A DNA stretch of 64,000 bases. Source: Papaver somniferum. Taxonomy: Eukaryota > Streptophyta > Magnoliopsida > Ranunculales > Papaveraceae. A program made the translations under genes and the position numbers. Numbering within the stretch: position 1 is the stretch's first letter; every line of letters begins with the position of its first letter. The stretch is from positions 14,202,360 through 14,266,359 of the forward strand of contig NC_039368.1 of assembly GCF_003573695.1 (NCBI RefSeq). The letters run 5' to 3'. The notes under the pieces are model-generated. The model did no database searches, had not been told where the DNA came from, and saw only the letters and a program-made list of their open reading frames with translations. Positions 1 through 9,341 of the stretch are shown here, piece by piece.

Positions 1-10
1 TGCTCAACCA

Positions 11-46
11 CTCCCCCACACTTAAACCTTACATTGTCCTCAATGT
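11..46 (-). other. Conserved hairpin followed by purine tract
   Basis: On the minus strand, ACATTGAGGACAATGT (46-31) is an inverted repeat with loop AGGA; neighbouring bases extend the stem to 8 bp (TTACATTG/CAATGTAA). It is followed by GGTTTAAGTGTGGGGGAG (28-11), a purine-rich tract of the kind that primes plus-strand DNA synthesis. The same arrangement occurs at 30441-30480 in the autonomous Athila element. The structure is seen; the priming role is inferred. Confidence 0.75.
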
Positions 47-153
47 AATTGAATCGTCCAAGTAAAGTAAAGTTGGGAAATCCTAACATGATATGGAACA
101 AGAAAAAATAAATAAACAAAACAAAAAACAAAAGGATAAGAAATACAAAATCT

Positions 154-200
154 ATGAGTTGCCTCCCATTAAGCGCTTGTTTTAAAGTCGACGGCCCGAC
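154..200 (-). other. Conserved TGGGAGGCAAC box of Athila-like elements
   Basis: The minus strand reads AAGCGCTT, then AATGGGAGGCAACTCAT, preceded by a GTCGAC-containing stretch. I recall this GGGAGGCAAC box as recurring near the 3' end of the internal region in many plant Athila-type and related non-autonomous elements. Its function is unknown; a structured or packaging RNA element is only a guess. Confidence 0.5.
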
Positions 201-343
201 TTGGCTTCTTGTAAGATTCACTCCCCATATACTAACAATCTGAAAATTTGGGGATCCACCCACAGTACCTGTTTTGCAAACAATAACTCCATACAAATGT
301 TAGCACAAGAAAACAATAGTGAAATTATCGCTCGATAGAAACT

Positions 344-1747
344 TCACCCACACTTATTCTTGTCCACACTCGGAAGTGTATAAAGAACATAGAATTTGGG
401 AACTTCCATGTATTCCTCTTGGAAAACCTGCATAGTGTTAGCATAAAGTGTTTCCAATGGTGGATATCTAGAAACAAAATCATCCAAAAATACTTTCGAA
501 GCACATACATTCAAACCAATAAGAGGTAAAGGAGAAGAATCAATATGCAAAGGGTTTGAAAAACCTTGCAAAATTTCTTGTATTACGTAATCCTCTTCAT
601 CTTTAAAAATTCAAGTGAATTACTTACCTCTTGTATATCGTGGTCCTCTATCAAACCTTGCAACCATTCTTTGTCGTTTTCTACCTTAACCAAAGTATCG
701 GCATCATTAAAATCATTGAAAAATTCAATTGGGTCTTCCACAAAATCAATGAATTTGGTTTCATCCTCTAGCATCATATCTTTAACATTCTCATCCTCGG
801 AATCGGGCCATTCACTAAAATGATTTTCATCGGTATAAATTGTAAGATCTTGTGAGGGTGTTACACAGTTTATAACAATAGGTAAGTCACACCCAATCTC
901 CTCTTTCTGAATAAGTGAAGGATCGTTATTATGATCCGGAGTTGGAATAACTTTATCCTTGTTGCAACGCTCATACACTACCGCGGACTCATTTCTTTCC
1001 TTAAGGAATTTTTTAAAAACACTAATTGCATCTTCCTCAAGCTCTACCTTTTGAATAGTTGATTGATCATTATTAAGATCAAGGCTCGAGTAGGCTGCAC
1101 TAGCGTCATCAAAAGTCTCCAAAGATTGGTCCTTTTCAACACAATCATCTTCACTTTCAGACTCACCATAATAAGAATCTTCATCGGTTTCATAACCTTT
1201 ATCCAGACGTCGTTTAAGTTCCATATGAATGGTCCTACTAATTTCTGCGACAAGCTCTTCCGAGGTTCCATCATCTTCCAACTTGTATAATTTATGTGAA
1301 AGTTTCTTGACGTTCACACGCTTACCACCGTTGGCTACAACAGGTTCTATTTCCCATGACTCTTCCCTTTGAATGGGTGAATGATCATAACTACGATCCA
1401 GAGTCGGGTAAGAAAAAGTGTTGCAAAAATTGGTTTGTGCGACCTTTTTTTTTATCACGGTCAAGTTGGTCTAGTATTTGTCGCATATCTTGCAATTCAT
1501 TCATAATCTGCATATAACTCGAATGAAGCCAATTAGAAGTAGACTTATCCCACCTTGGTGCTTGACTTACATACCTACTACAAGGTTGTTGATATGTATG
1601 AGAATATCCATAAGGTTTTGTAGGAAATTGATCATAGCCAAAAGATTGGTTTTAATTGTATCCTAAAGATGGTTGGAAGTTGCCATAATGTTGAGGTTGA
1701 AAACCGTATTGATTGTTGTAATATGCTTGCTCTTGTCCACCATACAT
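344..1747 (-). pseudogene. Broken ORF of the non-autonomous element (gag position)
   Basis: A single ancestral frame seems to run from ATG at 1747 to about 344. The first part is rich in Tyr, Gln, Asn and Gly (starts MYGGQEQAYYNNQYG). It has an in-frame TAA after about 31 codons, then a frameshift at an A-run near 1450. The next 293 residues (1464-583) are strongly acidic, with blocks such as DSYYGESESEDD. A second frameshift near 583 leads into 75 more residues (571-344) ending at a stop. I recognise no domain; there is no CCHC knuckle or catalytic motif. The position just after the primer site suggests a gag-like or structural role, which is an inference. The frame is dead in this copy. Confidence 0.55.
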
Positions 1748-1869
1748 GGAAAACTGGTACCTGAAATAATATTCTCAAAAACTAAGTTAGATATGATAAA
1801 AAATATAACAAAGCCAGAATAAAGCAATAAAATAAAATAAATAAAAAACAACGAAAAATCGTCCGCTGC

Positions 1870-1887
1870 TCCCCGGCAACGGCGCCA
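1870..1887 (-). other. Primer binding site, tRNA-Asp type
   Basis: The minus strand reads TGGCGCCGTTGCCGGGGA, the standard primer site of Athila-type plant elements, matching the 3' end of a tRNA-Asp-type tRNA. It sits 5 bases inside the LTR end at 1893, which fixes the orientation of the element. Confidence 0.85.
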
Positions 1888-2769
1888 AAATTTGATGCGT
1901 GTCGTAACCACAATAAATTAATTAATATTTTTCCACCTAATTAACAAGTAATATAGTGTAGTCAAGTTCGTTCCCACGAGGAGCAAGAGGTTTTAGTTGT
2001 TTAGTTGTCACATAAAGGGGGGATAGGTTTTAGATTTTAAAAACAAAAGAAAGTAGATAAAGCAATTAAAAGTTTAAGTTGAAACCAATAAGAGAGATTA
2101 GATCAAGGAATCCTTCTTCGTTGCAAAACAATGATTCAAATTATGTTTTTCATCCACATGTTATTAGTCACAGATTATCACCAACCGTAGGTAAAACAGC
2201 TAGCTCAGTGCTAAACCCTTAAATCCCTAGTATCACCGGATACGGAAGTTCTCGACTACCGGATTCTATTCACCAAACCACCTAGTAGTATCTCACTCAA
2301 GATGTAATTTAGTTAAACGCATTAAGATTTATGAATTTATTAGGTTGATATTAGTAGTTAGACTCTTAGCTCAAGGTCTACTTGCTAACGTTGTTTCCAC
2401 ACACAATTTCTCTACGGAATCCCTCCGTAAGGTCTCGTGTTTGCTACTTATGTAAAGAGTCAAGAAACGATTACTTATCCCCTAACTTTCACTAGCTTTA
2501 GATCAACTAGCAAATCAATTTAGTATGCATCCTAAACGACCTATCAATCAACCATGAATGTATAAACATTCCTATTAGTAAAAACAAACGATAATCATGT
2601 GAAAACTTCAAAGTAGATTTAAAACAAAACTCAAAACATGTCAAGAACTAGGAATTCATCCTCAATTAATAAAATTAGCTACTCATGCTAAGGAGTTCAC
2701 ACAAAGAATAAAGAAAAGAGAAGTGTTGTGTGTGTAAAAAGGTGTGTCTAAGTTGTGTAGAAAACTTCT

Positions 2770-2779
2770 CTATTTATAG
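2770..2779 (-). promoter_or_regulatory. LTR TATA box
   Basis: The minus strand reads CCTATAAATAGAGAAG, a good plant TATA box in the expected position about 0.9 kb from the 3' end of the LTR. Only the motif is seen; no start site can be read from sequence. Confidence 0.5.
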
Positions 2780-3776
2780 GCTTCAATTTCCTAGCAATCC
2801 TCTTAGGAATAGAATCATCATTCCATAATAACACCACTTTCCCTTTGTAGCTCAACTTCCAAATCCAAGTCTTTCTCAAATCTTCCATCTTCTCTTTCCA
2901 AATCCAAGCCCAATTCTTCAAACCCATGAGTCTAGAAAATTCTTCACAAATTGGGTCGCCGGAAATTTACTGGTTCCACCGGAATACGGAACTGGAAAGC
3001 TACTGTCGGCCACCTGAGATGCTGTCTGTTAACGGAATATTCCGTCATTGTGATGTTAGAGATAACTGTCAAACTAACGGTCTTATGTTAGTCAACTAGG
3101 TCAAAGAAAGGGGAGGTCAGACACCGAGTTAGCATCTTACTCGGCTAACTGGTCTTACTCAACTGAGTTAGGCTTTACGAATCATCTGAATCTCTGAGTC
3201 GACTCATCAGAGGAAAGATTTAGACAGAGTTTCCTCTGTTTCAGGGCGATTCCAGGCCAAATTCAGGCCTATTTTTGGTCTTCTCCTGTGACAATCCTAA
3301 CATTCATCTAGTTCTCAAGCAACATTTCATTCATCCCTGTAACAACACAGTCACACACCCATAATCATCTGCTACTCAGTTCTTGAGATTTGCTGCAGCA
3401 CCAACACAACCCCTTCTGATATAATCAATTCCATCTCTCCACAGCATCACCAACATCTATCATGTCTTGATTTCACACACTGCAATTCTTCTTTCATTCC
3501 TATAGTTTTGTTGTTCTTCAATTCAAACACAAAAAAACTACTAACAACATCAACACTTCAGACCTCCACCCATGAACCATTCCCTGTACAGCAACTCTCA
3601 TTTCTTCTCTATTTGTTTCCAAACTCACAACAACATCAATTTCAGCCAACCCTTGAGCGTCACCAACAGCACCAGCATCTCTCAAATTCGGTTCCACCAT
3701 AAACCCAATTGTAGCGAGAACCCATCAATTCATCCTTGCTTCTCAACAATTCTTCTCTTTCGAACAACAACAAAAC

Positions 3777-4286
3777 TAGGGGTGTCAACGGGTCCGGGTC
3801 CTCCCGGGTATCACTAGACCCGGACCCTACTTATAAAGGTCGGGTTCGGTTCCTAACGGTTCCGGGTCCGGTTCCTAAACTTGTGGGCCCAGAACCGGAC
3901 CCGTTTAAATACCCGGATACCCGTCGGTTCCGGGTACCCATTGGGTCTAAAGAAAACTATTTAAAAAATCTCAAAAACTTAATATATTTCTCTTTTTAGC
4001 TTGGATTTAAGTTATTTTTATAAAAAATTATTATTATTTCTTATGAATGTACTAAATAAAGATTAAATGTAAGAGAAAAAATTTAAATGAGTAAAATATC
4101 AAAGCTAAAACTAGAAAAAATACTTATAATTTTGCTAAAAACATGAATAAAAGAATGAATAAATGGGTACCCGATACCCGTCGGGTCCTAAGTAGCTAAT
4201 GGGTGCAACTATAGGACCCGGAACCGGACCCTAATATACCGGGTCCGGTTCCGGATCCGGGTAATGGGTACCCATTGACAGCCCTA
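3777..4286. mobile_element. hAT-type MITE with 8-bp target duplication
   Basis: This 510-bp element begins TAGGGGTGTCAACGGGT, and its other end reads TAGGGCTGTCAATGGGT on the opposite strand, so the terminal inverted repeats match at 15 of 17 positions. It is flanked by a perfect 8-bp direct repeat, AACAAAAC (3769-3776 and 4287-4294), as expected for hAT transposition. The subterminal zones carry many short GGGTCCGG/CCGGACCC-type repeats; the centre is AT-rich. It encodes no transposase and so must have moved in trans. It lies inside the Athila-like LTR and is the youngest layer of the left-hand nest. Confidence 0.9.
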
Positions 4287-5780
4287 AACAAAACCATTCT
4301 TCATCTCCATGTCTTGCTCGAATCAACATTCTGCCCTGTCTTCATCATCAGAACCCCATCAATTCCATTTACAGCATTATCATATCTCGGATTCATCAAC
4401 GGAAATAGAACCCATCTCTTTTTTGCTGAATTCAAATCATAGATCCATTTCAAACCCCATTTGCATATGCTACTCAATTCTCGAGATGGACGGCAGCATA
4501 TTTCTTCACTTCTCGATCTGAACTTCAAGATGACCATCATCTTTATCTTCTCAAACAAACCTTGGTTCATATTCCAGTCCATACCCATTTCAATTTCATC
4601 TTCTCTGAATCAACCAACAGTAACAGCTCTCAGATCCCCTTTCTTGTTCATCAAATCGTCTCCTAATCAACCCATTATTCACAGAAACTACCGATTTCGG
4701 CTCTTTCCAGTGAACTCATTCTTTGATTCACACCATCAACATCTGAATCTCTCAAGAAAACGGCATCAATAATCGATTGCAGCAACAAGTCGTTCTGATT
4801 CTCCCCTTCATGAGCTATGAATTTCTCTTCCTGATCTCACAGAATATGCTCTCAAAACCCTCTTCAATCTCTCAATTTCTCGTGGCAATAACAGCAGCAG
4901 CCATTGTTTCCTTCTTCTCAATTTCAGGTTATTTGCGGCTGAAGAAATGATTGAGAAGGTTGATTTCTCTCGACTTATTAGGTTATAGTTTTAGGGCAGG
5001 ATTCAGACACCCCAGCACTTGAGATAATGGTCACCCAGATGGCAAGCCCCTTAACCTCAGCTGGCCTGTCTAGTGCTCCTCCAAAAGAGTTGCCCCTTAA
5101 TATTGATTGGACTCCAAATGGTGTTCGCCCCTGAAATGACATTTTTTCCCTTTTTTCTCAACTTGGGTGATTTCTTCTTCTTTTCCTCCATGGGACTCCA
5201 GAGTAGCTATAAAACTCAAAAACACGCGTAAAATACATAATTTACAAGAAAAATAGCAGAGAAAGCATAAAAAATGGATAATAAATAGGATGTATTCTAC
5301 ACCCTATCAAATAAGAGAAATCTTTTGTTCCTTTTGATGTTTAGAATTGAATGATACAAGTTTCTCCCCTTGAATCGAACATGCAAGAAATACAAAGAGA
5401 GAAATTTCGAACCTTCGTGAACTGTTGGAGTTTCTGTGAACTCGATGAAGGTAGAGAAAGAGATAGTTCCATCTTTCTTTATTTTTATCACCAACTCTGT
5501 CTTGTATCCAGAAGTGGATCCGGATCCAAGCATCAATATTCAAAGACCGAAACTTGATAGGGGATAGCCAATAATCGGTTCCTTGACCAGTCTTGAATTG
5601 ACTGGGTTTTGAAAAATTGGACACACAAGGTGTTGTGATGAAACCGTTAGTTACGTAAGTTTCACTGGATGCGTCATGACTGATTTTAGTAGACTCACAA
5701 CCTATATCAGAGTTATTATAATCTTCAACAGAAAATTCTTCTGAATCGTTATAGAGAGAGTCTTCTTGAAGATTATCGGA

Positions 5781-6224
5781 TTATTCAGAAGTATAATTCA
5801 TTAAATACTCATGAATGATTAGATTTCCTTTAGAATTATTGTTTTTCTTTGAGTTGTCCAGTTTTTTAAGGAACTCATCAACTTCATTTTGAACTCTACT
5901 AGAGTCTTCAAGAATCTTGAGCGTTTTAGAAAGAGACTCATCTTCCTTTTGTTCGTATATCTTAATCTCATTCTTTAAGTCAGAGAGTTGCTTTTCCATT
6001 TCTGCAAATTCAGATAATATTCTGTCGATTTTGCTCGAAGCATCTTCATTGAGACTAAGATATAACCGACATTCATCGAATGTCCAAAATTCTTTGGAAC
6101 GTAGCGATTCAACAATTTCAGTGTCTGACATACCTTCAAACAACTTTGAGTCATCAATTCTTGCCATCACTTTAACTGAATCAGACACTGATTCAATTCT
6201 TATAGGTTGGATCGCACCAAACAC
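5781..6224 (-). pseudogene. N-terminal gag fragment of SIRE-like element
   Basis: A 147-residue frame starts just inside the primer site. It is charged and predicted helical, with heptad-like stretches around residues 60-130 (for example AEMEKQLSDLKNEIKIYEQK), suggesting a coiled coil. Further gag-like sequence at 5624-5310 is in other frames and stops where the Athila-like LTR begins. Assignment as gag rests on position after the primer site, not on a recognised domain. The ORF ends at a TAA at the edge of a disrupted region, so the protein is truncated. Confidence 0.5.
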
Positions 6225-6250
6225 AGATTATTAGATCTTTTCGTGTTTTC

Positions 6251-6264
6251 CTGCTTTGATACCA
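6251..6264 (-). other. Primer binding site, initiator tRNA-Met type
   Basis: The minus strand reads TGGTATCAAAGCAG, one mismatch from the usual Ty1/copia primer site TGGTATCAGAGC. It lies 2 bases inside the LTR end at 6267. Confidence 0.8.
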
Positions 6265-6266
6265 AT

Positions 6267-9007
6267 TGAAAAGGCGATGGTACCCAAATATACCTCAATC
6301 TAAAAAAATTCTTACCTATAAGTCCTTTCTCCGACAGTGATTGTCTATGGACTGATTCGAGACAATACAACTAACCGGTTCACACTTCGTCTGATCATCT
6401 ATGGATATGAGGTCGAGACAATACAACAACGAAGTATGTTTACTTGATATAAAGGATCGGACTTAACCAAACATAATAGGATTGCTTATCAAGTAAATAG
6501 GAATTAACGTTTGTGGAATTCACTTTAATTATAATAAAAAAATTATAATGTGGAAAACAAAAGTAAATAACACAGCAAGATTTTGTTAACGAGAAAACTG
6601 CAAATGCAGAAAAACCCCGGGACCTAGTCCAGAACTGAATACTCTCAGGATTAAGCCGCTACACAAAATTACACTTAACTTCGTATATTTGAGATCAAGT
6701 AACTAACCCTATAGTTCACCTAGTTCCGTCTGTATTCCCACGCCTCCGACTTATGAACAAGTCACGTACTTGGAACAATCCCTTTGGTTTGTATTCCAAA
6801 CAGTAAAGGAACAAGAAATCTGTTTGGTATCACCCAAAGGTAATCGATTAAGATTAAGCCAACAACACCTTTAATCCGAAGAACCGTGTTGATGCCTATC
6901 TACTCAATTAATTAATCCAATCTACCACAAGGATAAACCGATTATTAATTGGATCCTCTTTTACCCAAACAAGTATTGTGCACACCAAAAATTATAAAAC
7001 CCAAGTCAGATCTTCAATATTTTCTTTGTCTTCAAATCTTCTTAAATCTTCAATAAAAACCTTCACACAATCACTTGAATCTCTTGTGATCAATCACGCA
7101 CAGAACAGAGTCTGTTAACAATGGATTATCACAAGATCGTCTTTAGAACTAACAACAGTCTAAAGATCCCTGTCGAAATTCTGACTAGATTGAGTGAATC
7201 TTATATCAGAAGAGAAGATTCTCAAGAATAAACAAACTAGGTACAATTATATCTCAACCACCGTTAGTCAATCAAAACAATCGAAAACAAAGATAAACCG
7301 TAATTATCTAGTTTCCCACCAACGGGTCGCACTAGAGCTTCTCAATCCCAAAGAAGACTTTAAAACGAGCGTCCGTAAGAGATTTCACATAATTAGATTA
7401 CTCTCCTCTCCGATAGGCGGCTACACCAGTAACAAAGACAAAAAAAGGAAGTTTGTTGTCACGAAGGATTAGTTTGCTAGAAAGGAAAACTTCGTGTATT
7501 TATAGACAAGGAAGTTTGGACACCAAGGAATTTCAAAAAACGAAAATATCCTCAAGTAATTCACTAAAGCACAAACTCGGTTTCCATAATTCCTGGAAAT
7601 TCTCTGTCCAAAAATATCATCGAAATCTCTCGGAAAATCTAATTAGTAAATGCACATTACTAATTCTGTAATTTCCCTACAAAGATAAATTAATAACCTT
7701 AATTAAAATATTCTTAACTTACTTATGTTTCGATCCTGGGATTCTCTTCCCTTAGCTGTTAAGGAATATCTTTGAACAATTATAGAAATAAACATTCACA
7801 GCACGTGTTCAAAGTTTGTCGACATCTTTACTTTGTAAGCTCTCTTTCACACTTACAACCTTGAAACCGATTATCCACACTTCCAAACAAGTTTAGAATT
7901 GGTTCATATGACTTTCAAGAACTATGTGATTGATCAAACAAACATTTAATCACAATCATGGGTTTACTGTTCTACCAAAACAAGTTTCGGTTCTACCTCC
8001 ATGTGAGTACTACGCATAGTAACACTATCTTCCGAAAGATTCGGTTGACTAGGTACTAGGATCGGTTCCACACATATATATGGTATCTAACTTATATGTG
8101 TTGCACATGTCCATAGGATCGGTTCCCCTTTCTACTATAAACCTTGCTGCACCCCATACAAGGATCAGTTCCCCTTGATGTACTGCACCCCTTACAAGGA
8201 TCGGTTCCCTTTCCCTTACTAGTATCAGTTTCCTTTCCCTTACAAGGATCGGTTCCCTTTCCCTTACTAGGATCGGTTCCCTTTCCCCAAGGCAGACATA
8301 ATCCGATCATACCACAAGTGATTACTTAAGATTGGTTTTACTAATAAAAGTTATGTCAATACAAAAGTCAGGATTTTGTCAATAGTTCTACCAAGAACAC
8401 AACAAGTTGTGAGCGGTTATACTCTATCACACATATTGGTTGTTCATAAGATATGCAATAAATAACAAAACCAATAATTCCTGGCAGTTTCCTTTTCGGT
8501 TCACAAACAAGTTTATGAACTTACTTCCTTAGAACACATGTAAACATTGTTCCATAGGATGAAATCCTCACCTCATACCGTACATAATCACAATAGCATT
8601 CAAATGATTATGGATATGTCTTATCTACAAAGTTTAATGGTTAAGAAATAAACCTCGTATTGTATTCCTTAATATTGTGTCTATATAGAGTTCATATATG
8701 CTTCGCAGTTATGTTTTCAATATGCACGACTTGAAAGATACATTAGGGAATGAAACAATTCAAGTCAAATATCACTAACCTCAAGTGGAAGGATGATTGT
8801 TGTTGTTGTAGCTCCTTGCTTCTTCACATCTTCAAGACTTCACAATACTTGTAATGTCTCATATCCTAATGCTTTCAATCTAACCTACGAAGTTTAACTC
8901 TAGTACATAATCAAGCGACTCTTAACATGAGTTTTGATTCACTAAAATATGACAACCAAACTTGACAAACCAATGCTTGGTGGGTTCAACCGAGCAATGC
9001 TCTAACA
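6267..9007 (-). repeat. 5' LTR of SIRE-like element (2741 bp)
   Basis: The ends are TGTTAGAGCATTGC (outer, 9007) and ...CCTTTTCA (inner, 6267). A minus-strand TATA box, TCTATAAATAC, lies at 7506-7496. The downstream U5 carries a block around 6590-6620 that is shared with the related LTRs at 11440-11480 and 52990-53030. The region holds no protein-coding sequence; short frames here are chance. Confidence 0.8.
8118..8290. repeat. About 24-bp minisatellite in LTR U3
   Basis: Tandem copies of AAGGATCGGTTCCCTTTCCC followed by TTAC/TTACT. Four or so are well preserved at 8195-8290, with more diverged copies upstream. It lies in the U3 of the SIRE-like LTR. Similarly placed but unrelated minisatellites occur in the sister LTRs. 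Confidence 0.75.
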
Positions 9008-9341
9008 GTATTGACTAAGGGGGAGTGATACATATCACCATAGTATTGTTGTCAACGTTGTGATACAATTAGACATTGATGTTGTGTAATAATCCTATGA
9101 CATTGTATAACAATGATTAAGAACATCTATTTTCTTATTTTTATGTCTATGGATCTTCAACAACGATGATGCTGAGTTGAACACGTTCAGAATCACTGGA
9201 GTACTTGGAAGTGACGAAGATTTCGAGTAATGTAGAAGAACCAAGGAAATCAAGTATTTAGATGAGAATCTACAAAGTTTACTTATTTTGTAATCCATAT
9301 GTATTGATAATTTTTTCACTAAAATTGACAAAGGGTGAGAT

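Larger units (their letters stand above)
1..5309 (-). mobile_element. Non-autonomous Athila-like LTR element, 5' part
   Basis: Read on the minus strand, this runs from a long LTR (5309 to 1893) through an Asp-tRNA-type primer site (1887-1870) and one degenerate reading frame (1747-344) to a conserved box and a hairpin with a purine tract at the window edge. No protease, reverse transcriptase or integrase is present, and the internal part is only about 1.9 kb, so the element depended on enzymes from elsewhere. The primer site and hairpin/purine-tract motif resemble those of the Athila element at 21993-33279, a plausible type of helper. The 3' LTR would lie left of position 1. It appears inserted into the SIRE-like element that resumes at 5310. 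Confidence 0.65.
1893..5309 (-). repeat. Long LTR of the non-autonomous Athila-like element
   Basis: The inner edge at 1893 (plus strand TGATGCG) is firm because the primer site follows. The outer edge is placed at 5309, where the minus strand starts TGATAGGGTGTAG, giving matching TGAT/ATCA ends; recognisable SIRE-like element sequence resumes beyond it. A TATA box on the minus strand (CTATAAATAG, 2779-2770) would put a long U3 at 5309 to about 2780 and R/U5 at 2740-1893. The total of 3.4 kb includes a 510-bp MITE. A shorter LTR ending near 3302 cannot be excluded. 3303-3776 and 4295-5300 contain no recognisable coding sequence. Confidence 0.5.
5310..9007 (-). mobile_element. SIRE-like Ty1/copia element, 5' LTR and gag start
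   Basis: Read on the minus strand: LTR (9007-6267), Met-tRNA primer site (6264-6251) and the beginning of gag (6224-5310), then interruption by the Athila-like element at 5309. The LTR starts TGTTAGAGCATTGCTCGG, like the LTRs at 9342 (+) and 55034 (-), so three related insertions lie in this window. It entered the 3' non-coding part of the plus-strand element 9008-11822; the base after its outer end is 9008. Confidence 0.75.

Noticed and set aside
1870..1890. tRNA-like sequences near GGCGCC and TGGTATCAGAGC motifs
   Set aside because: They are primer sites complementary to tRNA 3' ends; no cloverleaf can be drawn around them.
3302..3302. LTR edge at 3302 (ending CCTAACA)
   Set aside because: TG/CA alone is weak; the TGAT/ATCA pair with 5309 and the resumption of SIRE-like sequence at 5310 fit better, though not decisively.
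3508..4772. Several overlapping frames around the first MITE
   Set aside because: They cross the MITE boundary and target duplication and lie in LTR U3; no conserved protein segment is visible.
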